A DNA stretch of 23,070 bases from HGM04593 sp045588345. GTDB taxonomy: Bacteria; Bacteroidota; Bacteroidia; Bacteroidales; Bacteroidaceae. The DNA is taken from the NCBI GenBank assembly GCA_045588345.1, contig JAZNDZ010000020.1, positions 1 to 23,070 on the forward strand. Direction: 5' to 3'. A program made the translations under genes and the position numbers. The notes under the pieces were generated by a model, which was not told the origin of the DNA, made no database searches, and saw only the letters and a program-made list of their open reading frames with translations. Shown here piece by piece: positions 9,710 to 17,253 of the stretch (position 1 is the stretch's first letter; every line of letters starts with the position of its first letter).

Positions 9710-10708
9710 ATGGAAGAGATAATAGCTCCAGTTCCCAAAGAACTGCTCAAGGCTGAACTGACAGAAGACAAACGCCTCCGTTTTACTCACAGGAGCGACA
9801 ATGAGATATATATTGTTACAGCATTCGATTCTCCGAATGTCATGCGTGAGATAGGTCGTTTGCGCGAGATTGCATTCCGTGCAGCCGGCGGCGGTACAGG
9901 CAAATCTTTTGATATTGATGAGTTTGATACAATGGATGTGCCGTACAAACAGTTGATTGTATGGAACCCCGACTGCAATGATATTATCGGCGGTTACCGT
10001 TTCCTTTGGGGTAAAGAGGTGAAGATTGAAGAGAATGGTGAACCCCGCATGGCTACTGCACATGGCATGTTCCGTTTCTCAGAAAAGTTCCTTAACGAGG
10101 TGCTGCCATACACCGTGGAACTTGGGCGTGCTTTTGTGGCTCTCGAGTATCAGTCTACACGTATGGGTTCAAAGAGCCTCTTTGCACTTGACAACCTTTG
10201 GGACGGCCTTGGTGCCTTGACGGTAGTTATACCAGATGTCAAGTACCTGTTCGGCAAAGTCACAATGTATCCGTCATACTTGACAAAGGCCCGTGACATG
10301 ATACTGTATTTTCTTAAGAAACATTTTCCTGACAAGGATTCATTGGTGCTTCCCGTGAGTCCAGTACAAATGGAGACCGATGAGGCAGAACTTGCTGCAC
10401 TGTTCTGCAAAGAGAGTTTCAATGAAGATTACCGTACGCTCAAGCAAGAGGTACACAAGTTCGGTCTTGCAATCCCTCCTATGATTAACGCCTATATGGG
10501 ACTGTCCCCGACAATGAAAATCTTCGGCACTGCAGTCAATCATGATTTCGGCAATGTGGAAGAAACCGGTTTGCTTATTGCGGTTGACGAGTTGCGCGAT
10601 GACAAGAGAATGCGTTATATTGAGTCTTTTGCAAAAGAGAACCCCGATGCCATAAGACTTACATCTGGTGCAAACAAGGTGTTTTACATCCCGAGCGACA
10701 GACATTGA
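9710..10708 (+). CDS. glsB: GNAT-fold N-acyltransferase (probable glycine-lipid GlsB, OlsB-like)
   Basis: This 332-residue protein resembles the OlsB/hemolysin-like acyltransferases, often mis-annotated as hemolysins. Supporting segments are GRLREIAFRAAGGGTG (about 49-64), the nucleotide/acyl-carrier site region IGGYRFLWG (about 93-101) and VELGRAFVALEYQ (about 136-148). OlsB-type enzymes transfer a 3-hydroxyacyl group from acyl-ACP to an amino acid. In Bacteroides the homologue GlsB uses glycine and is needed for glycine lipids and their serine-glycine lipopeptide derivatives. The gene follows the O-acyltransferase at 18 nt and shares its promoter. The C-terminal third (LAIPPMINAYMGLSPTMKIFGTAVNHDFG) is the acceptor-side extension seen in the Bacteroidetes version. 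Glycine as substrate is inferred from the phylum and pairing; ornithine cannot be excluded. Confidence 0.8.
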   Translation: MEEIIAPVPKELLKAELTEDKRLRFTHRSDNEIYIVTAFDSPNVMREIGRLREIAFRAAGGGTGKSFDIDEFDTMDVPYKQLIVWNPDCNDIIGGYRFLWGKEVKIEENGEPRMATAHGMFRFSEKFLNEVLPYTVELGRAFVALEYQSTRMGSKSLFALDNLWDGLGALTVVIPDVKYLFGKVTMYPSYLTKARDMILYFLKKHFPDKDSLVLPVSPVQMETDEAELAALFCKESFNEDYRTLKQEVHKFGLAIPPMINAYMGLSPTMKIFGTAVNHDFGNVEETGLLIAVDELRDDKRMRYIESFAKENPDAIRLTSGANKVFYIPSDRH

Positions 10709-10718
10709 CAAGAACAGG

Positions 10719-10753
10719 CCTCCGGGAACATTAATTGAATCCCGGGGTTTTTT
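10719..10753 (+). terminator. Probable terminator after the acyltransferase pair
   Basis: A 6-bp stem pairs 10722-10727 (CCGGGA) with 10740-10745 (TCCCGG). It can be extended by two further G-C pairs across one bulged T. The loop is 12 nt and six Ts follow at 10748-10753. It is weaker than the other hairpins in the window, so readthrough into dut is possible. No clear TAnnTTTG element was found between this hairpin and dut. Confidence 0.6.
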
Positions 10754-10771
10754 ATATAACAGACAATAATT

Positions 10772-11203
10772 ATGGAAGTAGAGATTATAAACAAATCAAA
10801 GCACCAGTTACCTTCGTATGCTACATCGCTTTCTGCCGGAATGGATATCAGGGCCAACATAGACCAGCCTATTGAATTGCAACCATTGCAGCGTGTGCTT
10901 GTACCCACAGGCTTGTTCCTTGCCTTGCCCGAAGGCTTTGAGGCGCAAGTCAGGCCACGTAGTGGCCTTGCTCTGAAGAAAGGTATAACGGTGCTCAATT
11001 CACCTGGTACAATAGATGCCGATTATCGTGGCGAGGTATGCGTGATTTTGGTCAACCTTTCCAATGAACCGTTTGTCATTGCCGATGGCGAACGTATTGC
11101 CCAAATGGTGATTGCCCGTCACGAGCAGGTTGAATGGCGTGAGGTAGAGGTCCTTGGCGAAACAGAACGTGGTGCCGGTGGTTTCGGACATACAGGTATT
11201 TAA
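10772..11203 (+). CDS. dut: Deoxyuridine 5'-triphosphate nucleotidohydrolase (dUTPase)
   Basis: The enzyme hydrolyses dUTP to dUMP and pyrophosphate, preventing uracil incorporation and supplying dTMP synthesis. All five trimeric-dUTPase motifs are present in the 143 residues: AGMDIRA (22-28, Asp25), PRSG (62-65), GTIDADYRGEV (79-89, with the uracil-pocket and catalytic Asp region), RIAQM (108-112) and the C-terminal arm RGAGGFGHTG (133-142). Motif V has His where many bacteria have Ser; I recall this as common in the phylum. Length is normal. The next gene, for a TPR protein, starts 19 nt downstream, so dut is probably the first gene of an operon with three envelope genes, although its function is unrelated. 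Confidence 0.97.
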   Translation: MEVEIINKSKHQLPSYATSLSAGMDIRANIDQPIELQPLQRVLVPTGLFLALPEGFEAQVRPRSGLALKKGITVLNSPGTIDADYRGEVCVILVNLSNEPFVIADGERIAQMVIARHEQVEWREVEVLGETERGAGGFGHTGI

Positions 11204-11222
11204 ATGCAGATTCTCTTCAAGT

Positions 11223-12944
11223 ATGAAAAGGCTTGCCAGTATTATAATGTCAATCGTGCTACTATTGCCGGCTGTTGCCGTAGCACAGCACGCTGCAGAT
11301 AGCACAGCACGCTCCCGTGCGGTTGAGTATTACTATCTGCAGGCAATTTCCATGCTTGAACAGGACAGCCTTTCAGCAAGTTTTGACATGCTTGAGCATT
11401 GTCGTTTGCTTGCTCCTGAATCTACTGCAGTTCAGTATGACCTTTCTGCTTTCTACATGTTCTTGGGTAAAGACTCTCTGGCCCATGCAATGTTGAAGGA
11501 TATTGTGGATAAAGAACCACTGAACATGAAGTACTGCGAAGCACTTGTCAATTACTATAACAGGGTCAATGACAAGAAGTCAGCAATCGCCCTCTACGAG
11601 AAGATGCTCGGGAACAGTCATTCAAAGAGTGAGATATACATGTCGCTTTACTCTCTTTACAGTAGCGAGAATGACTTTGAGAAGGCCCTTGATGTCCTTG
11701 ACAAACTTGAGGTTTCAGAAGGGCGTAACGAAATTATCTCATTGCATAGGGTGAAACTGTTGCTTCACATGCAGGACAGCACACGTGCTCTTGCGGCTGT
11801 GCGCAAGATGATAGATGATACCCCTGACAATATCCAATACTTTTCGTTGCTGGGTGATGTCTATTCAATGTTCGGCGATTATGAAAAATCGGAGCGTATA
11901 TATCTTGATGCAATAAGCAAGGATTCGACCGATGTATCCTCACTTTCGTCCTTGTGCAACATCTATCTTATGAGTAACAGAGACTCACTCTACTGCAACA
12001 CAGTAGAACGTCTTCTCAAGAACGAGAAATTAGGTGTTGAACAGCGTGTCTCAATGTTGTTGGACTATGCAAGGTACAAGGACCAAAGGGATTCTACATA
12101 TATGAAGGGCTTCTTTGAAGAGATGCTTGAGCTGCCCTTTGATAAACTTGAGGTTGCCGACCTGTATGTACAGTACCTGCTGTATCGCAAGTCTGCGCCC
12201 GAGGAAGTGATGCCCATGCTTGACAGGATTCTTCTGCTTGACCCGGAGAACCGTTCAGCCCTGCTTCAGAAATTGGTGTATGCAATTGAAAAGAACGATT
12301 ATGCAGATGTAATCAATTGCAGCGACAATGCAATCCTTTATATCCCGGATATGCTTGAACTTTACTACTATAAGGGTATTGCTGCATATCTGCTTGAAAG
12401 AAAGGAAGAATCGGTAAAAATCTTTGAGTTAGGCCTTTCCCGCCGTAGTAGCGAGGCTTCTCCCGAACTGGTGTCGAAGGTCTACTCAACGTTGGCAGAC
12501 ACTTATCATGAATTGGGTCAAATTGACAAGTGTATGGAGACATATGACTCCGCTCTCATCTACAATCCTTTGGAGATAACCGTCCTGAACAATTATGCAT
12601 ATTATCTTGCCTTGGAGGGAAAAGAACTTGAGCGGGCTTTGGAAATGAGTGCAAAGACCATTGAGGTGGAACCGGAGAGTACTATATATATTGATACTTA
12701 TGCCTGGATTCTCTTTTGTCTCGAACGTTACGAGGAGGCTAAGGCTTATGCCGAAAAATTGATTCAGACCAATAGCGAGATGAGTGCTGTAGAGTATCAC
12801 CATTGCGGAGATATCTTTGCCAAATGCGGTGACATGGACCGTGCTGTGGAGTATTGGCAGAAGGCTTTGGAATTGGGCGAAGATTCCAAACTGTTAAAGA
12901 AGAAAATCAAGAAACGCAGATATTATCCCAATGAGAGGAAGTAA
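11223..12944 (+). CDS. Exported tetratricopeptide-repeat protein
   Basis: The product is 573 residues from the ATG at 11223. The reading frame stays open back to a TTG at 11154 inside dut, but only the downstream start gives a clean signal peptide (MKRLASII...AVAVAQ, cleavage expected after about residue 21). The rest is almost entirely helical repeats of about 34 residues, with TPR-like W/LG-Y-A-P patterns such as YFSLLGDVYSMFGDYEKSERIYLDAISKDS and VYSTLADTYHELGQIDKCMETYDSALIYNP, ending in a very basic tail (KKKIKKRRYYPNERK). TPR arrays bind proteins; no enzymatic motif is visible. Its stop overlaps the next start by 14 bases, so translation is probably coupled to the DUF4292 lipoprotein. 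A periplasmic scaffolding role in envelope assembly is inferred from the neighbours only. Confidence 0.87.
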   Translation: MKRLASIIMSIVLLLPAVAVAQHAADSTARSRAVEYYYLQAISMLEQDSLSASFDMLEHCRLLAPESTAVQYDLSAFYMFLGKDSLAHAMLKDIVDKEPLNMKYCEALVNYYNRVNDKKSAIALYEKMLGNSHSKSEIYMSLYSLYSSENDFEKALDVLDKLEVSEGRNEIISLHRVKLLLHMQDSTRALAAVRKMIDDTPDNIQYFSLLGDVYSMFGDYEKSERIYLDAISKDSTDVSSLSSLCNIYLMSNRDSLYCNTVERLLKNEKLGVEQRVSMLLDYARYKDQRDSTYMKGFFEEMLELPFDKLEVADLYVQYLLYRKSAPEEVMPMLDRILLLDPENRSALLQKLVYAIEKNDYADVINCSDNAILYIPDMLELYYYKGIAAYLLERKEESVKIFELGLSRRSSEASPELVSKVYSTLADTYHELGQIDKCMETYDSALIYNPLEITVLNNYAYYLALEGKELERALEMSAKTIEVEPESTIYIDTYAWILFCLERYEEAKAYAEKLIQTNSEMSAVEYHHCGDIFAKCGDMDRAVEYWQKALELGEDSKLLKKKIKKRRYYPNERK

Positions 12945-13758
12945 CCGTATATTCCAACTTCTTCTGTTTGTCATTCTGTTTACAGGATGCAGTTCAAGAA
13001 AGCATGAGGTTGCTGTACCGCTGCACAACAGGGTTACAGTTGCGTCACTCTCATCTTTGCCCGCAGCAAACAGGGATATCAAGTATCTTTCATGCTCATT
13101 GAAGATGAATGCTTCAATAAATGCAGAGAGTGTTTCGGCAAAAGGGAAACTGCGTATAAAGGCAAATGAAGGTGTGCAGATGAGCGCAACGGCAGCGGGG
13201 CTTATGGAAGCAGCATGCTTTGAGTTTCTGCCAAGTACTGTACGTTTCATTTATAAGATTGATAAAGTGTATGCTGAGGCTCCATACAGTGCAATACCCT
13301 TTTTGAGCAGAACCGGCACCGATTACAGTATACTCGAGTCGGTTATGCTGAACAGCATCTTCTCTCCTGACGGTACTCCGTTAAAAGAAGCCCTTGCAGG
13401 GATGGATATTGCTGACGAAGATAATTATATAATTATAACAACCTCACCGGATTATCCGGTCGTATACAAATTTTACATCGACAAGAGCAACGGAAATCTT
13501 GTAAGGTGCGACGGACAATATGCCAATGGCGGTAGCGTAGTATGTAATTATGGCGCTTTTGAGATGTTTGACGGTACACCGTTCCCGCAAACAGTCGATA
13601 TCTGTTTTGAAGGTGATGAGATTTCTGCTGCGCTGAAACTGAAGGTCAGCAACCTCAAGAGCAGAGAGTTCATCTTCTCGCCGCGCAGAATTTCAGATGT
13701 TTATGAAAGAATAAGTATTGAGGGCATACTGGGCTCTATGGGCAATAATGCAGAGTGA
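12931..13758 (+). CDS. DUF4292-type outer-membrane lipoprotein
   Basis: The 275-residue product begins with a lipoprotein signal peptide ending in the lipobox FTGC (Cys20), followed by SSRKHE. The mature part is beta-rich with alternating hydrophobic strands, for example KGKLRIKANEGVQMSATAAGLMEAACFEFLPSTVRFIYK and YKFYIDKSNGNLVRCDGQY. I recognise this as DUF4292, a Bacteroidetes family whose fold pattern recalls the LolA/LolB lipoprotein carriers; that resemblance is an inference. The start codon overlaps the end of the TPR gene by 14 bases, and the EnvC-like gene begins 22 nt after its stop. The arrangement suggests a co-expressed envelope module. The substrate and partners are unknown. Confidence 0.82.
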   Translation: MRGSNRIFQLLLFVILFTGCSSRKHEVAVPLHNRVTVASLSSLPAANRDIKYLSCSLKMNASINAESVSAKGKLRIKANEGVQMSATAAGLMEAACFEFLPSTVRFIYKIDKVYAEAPYSAIPFLSRTGTDYSILESVMLNSIFSPDGTPLKEALAGMDIADEDNYIIITTSPDYPVVYKFYIDKSNGNLVRCDGQYANGGSVVCNYGAFEMFDGTPFPQTVDICFEGDEISAALKLKVSNLKSREFIFSPRRISDVYERISIEGILGSMGNNAE

Positions 13759-13780
13759 AAGACTTAAAAAAAACAGACCT

Positions 13781-15076
13781 ATGATAGAACACATTATAAA
13801 GAGAATCCTGTATGTCTGCCTGTTTTTGGCATTGCCGTTGTCTGTCTCTTTTGCGCAGAGTCCTGCAATAAAGCAGATGCGCAGCAAGGCTACTGCAATC
13901 AGTAAGGAAATCGAGGAACAGAAGAAGATACTTCTCTCTACGCAAAACGATGTAAACAGCCAACTCCGTAACCTTAGCCTGCTTGAGGCGCGCATAAAAA
14001 AACAGAAATCATTAGTATCCCTACTCAAGAAGGAGGCTCGTGAACTTGATAAGGAGATAAAGCAGATAGGTTCCGACATCAAGGTTCAAGAGAAACGTGT
14101 AGAGAGTTCCCGAAATGAATATGCCGAGGCTTTACGTCGTGCACGCAAATACAGCAAGACAAACAGCAAACTCAGTTTCCTTCTGACGTCGGACAACTTC
14201 AACACCCTTTTGCGCCGTTACCGTTACACGAATGAGTATATGGATGCCCACGACCGTCTGGCAAAGAGCCTTGAGGGTCAGATAGCCATTCTTTCGGCCA
14301 AGAAGGCAGAACTGGAAGAAACTCACAAGGCAAAAGCTGAGTCGCTCAAGGAACAGGAGGCTGTGAGTGCCGAAATGCAGAAACTTGAAAAAGAACAGCG
14401 TGCTACAGTTGCCCGGCTCAAGAAACAGTCGGGCAAGGTTCAGGCTGCAATAAAAAAGAAACAGAAAGACCTGAATAGTCTTAACAAGAGAATAGATGCC
14501 GAAATAGAAAGAATTCTTGCCGAGGAACGTGCTGCCAGGAAACGTGCCGAAGAGGCAGCGCGGAAGAAGCGCGAGGCAGCCAAGAATACTCCTGGTGACA
14601 AGAAAGGTGAATCTAAGAAGGAGGAACTCTTTGCCAGTGATGCAGGCGTTGCCGACATGACCGGCTCGTTTCTGAAGAACAAGAAGAAGATGCCGGTGCC
14701 CATTACAGGTCCCTATCTGGTGGTTGATGAATTCGGTACCAAGAATGTGATAGAGGGGAAGGGTAATGTGAAAATAAACAATAAAGGCATTGTGCTTGAG
14801 GGAAGTTCCGGAGCAAAAGTGCGTTGCATCTTTGAGGGCCGGGTTACGGCAGTAGTCAACGACGGCAATTACCATTTTGTTCTTGTGCGTCATGGCGAAT
14901 ATATATCTGTATACAGCAACGTAGTTAATATGCGTGTCAATGGCGGCGAGACGGTCAAGGCCGGCGATATCCTTGGCGATGTGGGTATCGATGCAAAGTC
15001 CGGTACGCCCAAAATGCAGTTCCAGTTGCGCAAGGAAAAGCAGATTCTTAACCCTGCTCATTGGCTGAAGATGTGA
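13781..15076 (+). CDS. envC: EnvC-like murein hydrolase activator with degenerate LytM domain
   Basis: The 431-residue product has a signal peptide (MIEHIIKRILYVCLFLALPLSVSFAQ), a long charged coiled coil to about residue 275 (heptad-rich, ending in an Ala/Arg/Lys/Glu-rich stretch), a linker, and a C-terminal M23/LytM fold at about 325-431. Catalytic M23 enzymes carry H-x3-D and H-x-H zinc ligands. Here these places read NKGIVL (Asn334) and MQFQL (412-416), so the domain should not cleave peptidoglycan. That is the EnvC/NlpD pattern, in which the domain activates amidases during daughter-cell separation. I chose the ATG at 13781 over the in-frame TTG at 13718 and ATG at 13748 because it places the signal peptide at the N-terminus and clears the upstream gene. 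Confidence 0.88.
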   Translation: MIEHIIKRILYVCLFLALPLSVSFAQSPAIKQMRSKATAISKEIEEQKKILLSTQNDVNSQLRNLSLLEARIKKQKSLVSLLKKEARELDKEIKQIGSDIKVQEKRVESSRNEYAEALRRARKYSKTNSKLSFLLTSDNFNTLLRRYRYTNEYMDAHDRLAKSLEGQIAILSAKKAELEETHKAKAESLKEQEAVSAEMQKLEKEQRATVARLKKQSGKVQAAIKKKQKDLNSLNKRIDAEIERILAEERAARKRAEEAARKKREAAKNTPGDKKGESKKEELFASDAGVADMTGSFLKNKKKMPVPITGPYLVVDEFGTKNVIEGKGNVKINNKGIVLEGSSGAKVRCIFEGRVTAVVNDGNYHFVLVRHGEYISVYSNVVNMRVNGGETVKAGDILGDVGIDAKSGTPKMQFQLRKEKQILNPAHWLKM

Positions 15077-15093
15077 TTCCCTGCCGACAATAT

Positions 15094-15135
15094 ATAAATG
15101 AAACGATGCGCCCGCGGGCGCATCGTTTCATTTAT
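15094..15135. terminator. Bidirectional terminator between envC and argD (42-bp perfect palindrome)
   Basis: Every base from 15094 to 15114 is complementary to its mirror position from 15135 to 15115, a gapless 21-bp-per-arm palindrome. The centre is very GC-rich (CCCGCGGG at 15111-15118). Each arm ends in an AT-rich segment (AAATGAAAC / GTTTCATTT) that can serve as the U-tract in either direction. It lies 17 nt after the envC stop and contains the argD stop codon (15128-15130), so argD transcripts begin folding the hairpin before the last codon is cleared. Confidence 0.9.
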
Positions 15136-16255
15136 CCAATACCTTTCTGAATCTTTCAATGAACTCCTTTGCCTCATCAAGCGAGAGGGTGAGCGGTGGC
15201 AGCAGGCGTATTACATTTGTACCGCTTACGCCTGTGAATACATGTTCCTCAAATAACAGTCTGTGGCGAATCTCCTTGATAGGTTCGTCAAATTCAATGC
15301 CAATCATCAGACCACGTCCGCGTACCTCTTTGATGCCCTCAATCTTGCGCAGTTCTTCCATTAGATAGCACCCTACGCGGTTCACGTTGTCCAGCAGCCT
15401 TTCCTCTTCCATCACTTCAAGCACTGCTTCTGCAGCGGCGCATGCAAGGTTGTTGCCGCCAAATGTGGTACCTAACTGTCCATGGACAGCCTCAAATTCC
15501 GGGATGATGAGCACCATGCCTATAGGGAATCCGTTGCCTATGCCTTTTGCCTGTGTTATGATGTCGGGCCTTATGCCGGCCCATTGGTGCGCAAAGAACT
15601 TGCCGCTACGTCCGCATCCGCTCTGTATCTCATCAAGGATAAGCGTTGTGCCGGTGGCATTGCAAAGTTCTTGTAGTTCCTGTAAGAACTGTGTGTCCGG
15701 AATCTGTATTCCGCCTACACCCTGAATACCTTCAATAATGACAGCAGTTACGTCACCTTTCCCAATCTCAGCACGTACTCCTTCAATGTCGCCAAGCGGC
15801 AGATATGCAGTATGTCCGTTGGCATTTATAGGCGCAATGATTCTGGGGTTGTCGGTAACCTCAACTGCCAACGATGTACGTCCGTGAAACGCCTTTTTAA
15901 ATGCGATTACACGTCTTTTGCCGTTCTTGAACGATGATAATTTCAGCGCATTCTCGTTTGCTTCGGCTCCTGAGTTTATGAAGAACAGGCTGTAATCATC
16001 ATATCCGCTAATGCGCCCCAACTTATCGGCAACTCTCTGCTGCAAGGTGTTGGTTACAGAATTTGAGTAGAACCCGAGTGCTGCAACCTGGCTACTTATC
16101 TTTTCTACATATCTGGGGTGTGAATGCCCTATGGAAATGACAGCATGCCCGCCGTAAAGGTCAAGGTATTCAGTGCCTTTGTCATCCCACACCCAGCATC
16201 CTTTGCCTTTTACAATGTTTACATTGAATAAGGGATATACATCGTATAATTTCAT
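15128..16255 (-). CDS. argD: Acetylornithine/succinylornithine aminotransferase
   Basis: This class-III PLP aminotransferase converts N-acylglutamate semialdehyde to N-acylornithine in arginine synthesis. The 375 residues show NSGAEAN (94-100, phosphate binding), the FHGRT segment, LDEIQ (207-211, Asp208 to the pyridine nitrogen), the PLP-lysine motif TQAKGIGNGFP (Lys237) and TTFGGN near the active site. Length is normal for ArgD. It is the last gene of argG-argC-argD, with 14 nt between argC and its start. In Bacteroides fragilis the pathway runs through N-succinylated intermediates, so the natural substrate here may be succinylated; the sequence alone does not decide this. Its stop codon lies inside the bidirectional terminator. 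Confidence 0.93.
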   Translation of the reverse strand: MKLYDVYPLFNVNIVKGKGCWVWDDKGTEYLDLYGGHAVISIGHSHPRYVEKISSQVAALGFYSNSVTNTLQQRVADKLGRISGYDDYSLFFINSGAEANENALKLSSFKNGKRRVIAFKKAFHGRTSLAVEVTDNPRIIAPINANGHTAYLPLGDIEGVRAEIGKGDVTAVIIEGIQGVGGIQIPDTQFLQELQELCNATGTTLILDEIQSGCGRSGKFFAHQWAGIRPDIITQAKGIGNGFPIGMVLIIPEFEAVHGQLGTTFGGNNLACAAAEAVLEVMEEERLLDNVNRVGCYLMEELRKIEGIKEVRGRGLMIGIEFDEPIKEIRHRLLFEEHVFTGVSGTNVIRLLPPLTLSLDEAKEFIERFRKVLDK

Positions 16256-16269
16256 TTTCTTTTTATTCT

Positions 16270-17238
16270 TTAGAATGCCGATGGCTTCAATTGCAGGCCC
16301 ACAGTCTCTGCGAGGCCGAACAGCAGGTTCATGTTGTGTACTGCAGTACCGCTGGCACCCTTGAGCAGGTTGTCTATCACTGATGTTATCAGCAGTTTGT
16401 TACCATGCTTTTGAAGATGTATGAGACACTTGTTTGTGTTCACAACCTGTTTAAGGTCTAAAGGTGTGTTCACAACGTGCGTGAATGAGTCGCGGTCATA
16501 GTAGTGTTCATACAGTTTGTATAGCGTCTCAATGTCAAGGTCGCACTTTACGACGATTGTCGCGAATATCCCGCGCGCAAAACTGCCACGATAAGGGATA
16601 AAGTCTATGCAGCCGTCATACTCAGGCTGTAGTTGCTTTATGCTCTGCAATATTTCAGGTATGTGCTGGTGCTCGAACGGCTTGTATATGCTGATGTTGT
16701 CGTTCCTCCAACTGAAATGTGTATTTGCCTGTGGTTTTACTCCGGCGCCGGTGCTGCCGGTAATGGCGTTGACTGATATGTCGCCCTTGAGCAGATGCTC
16801 TTTGGCCAGCGGCAACAGCCCCAGTTCTATACATGTGGCAAAGCAGCCGGGGTTTGCAACGTAACGGCTCTTGCAGGTGTTGCGACGGTTCAACTCGGGT
16901 AGACCATATATGAAATCGTGGTCGTGGCTCTTTATGCGGTAGTCCATTGAAAGGTCAATAACTTTGAGCTCATCGGGCAAGGCATGGCTCTCAAGGAACT
17001 TGCGTGTGTCGCCGTGGGCTGTGCAGAAGAAGAGGAGGTCAATATCTTCAAACGGCAGTTCGTCTGTAAACAGCAGTTCCGTCTCGCCATGCAGTCCCGC
17101 ATGGACATCAACAATGCGGTTGCCAGCATTGCTGCTGCTGTGAACGAACATAATCTCCACCTCAGGGTGGTTAAGCAACAGACGTATAAGTTCTCCTGCG
17201 GTGTATCCCGCACCTCCGATAATTCCTACTCGTATCAT
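16270..17238 (-). CDS. argC: N-acetyl-gamma-glutamyl-phosphate reductase
   Basis: The enzyme carries out NADPH-dependent reduction of N-acylglutamyl phosphate to the semialdehyde, the third step of arginine synthesis. The 322-residue protein opens with the nucleotide-binding GIIGGAGYTAGEL (5-17), carries the catalytic cysteine in NPGCFATC (Cys132) and the conserved TGSTGAG segment. It ends with the substrate-binding region VIDNLLKGASGTAVHNMNLL, which is diagnostic of ArgC. It lies 15 nt after argG and 14 nt before argD on the same strand. No argB (N-acylglutamate kinase), argF, argE or argH gene is visible in the window, so the rest of the pathway must be encoded elsewhere. Confidence 0.96.
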   Translation of the reverse strand: MIRVGIIGGAGYTAGELIRLLLNHPEVEIMFVHSSSNAGNRIVDVHAGLHGETELLFTDELPFEDIDLLFFCTAHGDTRKFLESHALPDELKVIDLSMDYRIKSHDHDFIYGLPELNRRNTCKSRYVANPGCFATCIELGLLPLAKEHLLKGDISVNAITGSTGAGVKPQANTHFSWRNDNISIYKPFEHQHIPEILQSIKQLQPEYDGCIDFIPYRGSFARGIFATIVVKCDLDIETLYKLYEHYYDRDSFTHVVNTPLDLKQVVNTNKCLIHLQKHGNKLLITSVIDNLLKGASGTAVHNMNLLFGLAETVGLQLKPSAF

Positions 17239-17253
17239 ATATTGTAATTATAA

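Noticed and set aside
11154..11222. Upstream TTG start for the TPR protein inside dut.
   Set aside because: It would bury the signal peptide behind 23 residues; the ATG at 11223 gives a standard export signal.
13718..13780. Upstream TTG start for the EnvC-like protein overlapping the DUF4292 gene.
   Set aside because: The signal peptide begins at the ATG at 13781; the extension has no export-signal character.
14132..15061. A 309-residue open frame antisense to envC.
   Set aside because: It lies entirely opposite a well-supported gene. Its translation is rich in Cys, Phe and His runs typical of reversed Lys/Glu-rich coiled-coil codons, and it has no recognisable domain or start context.
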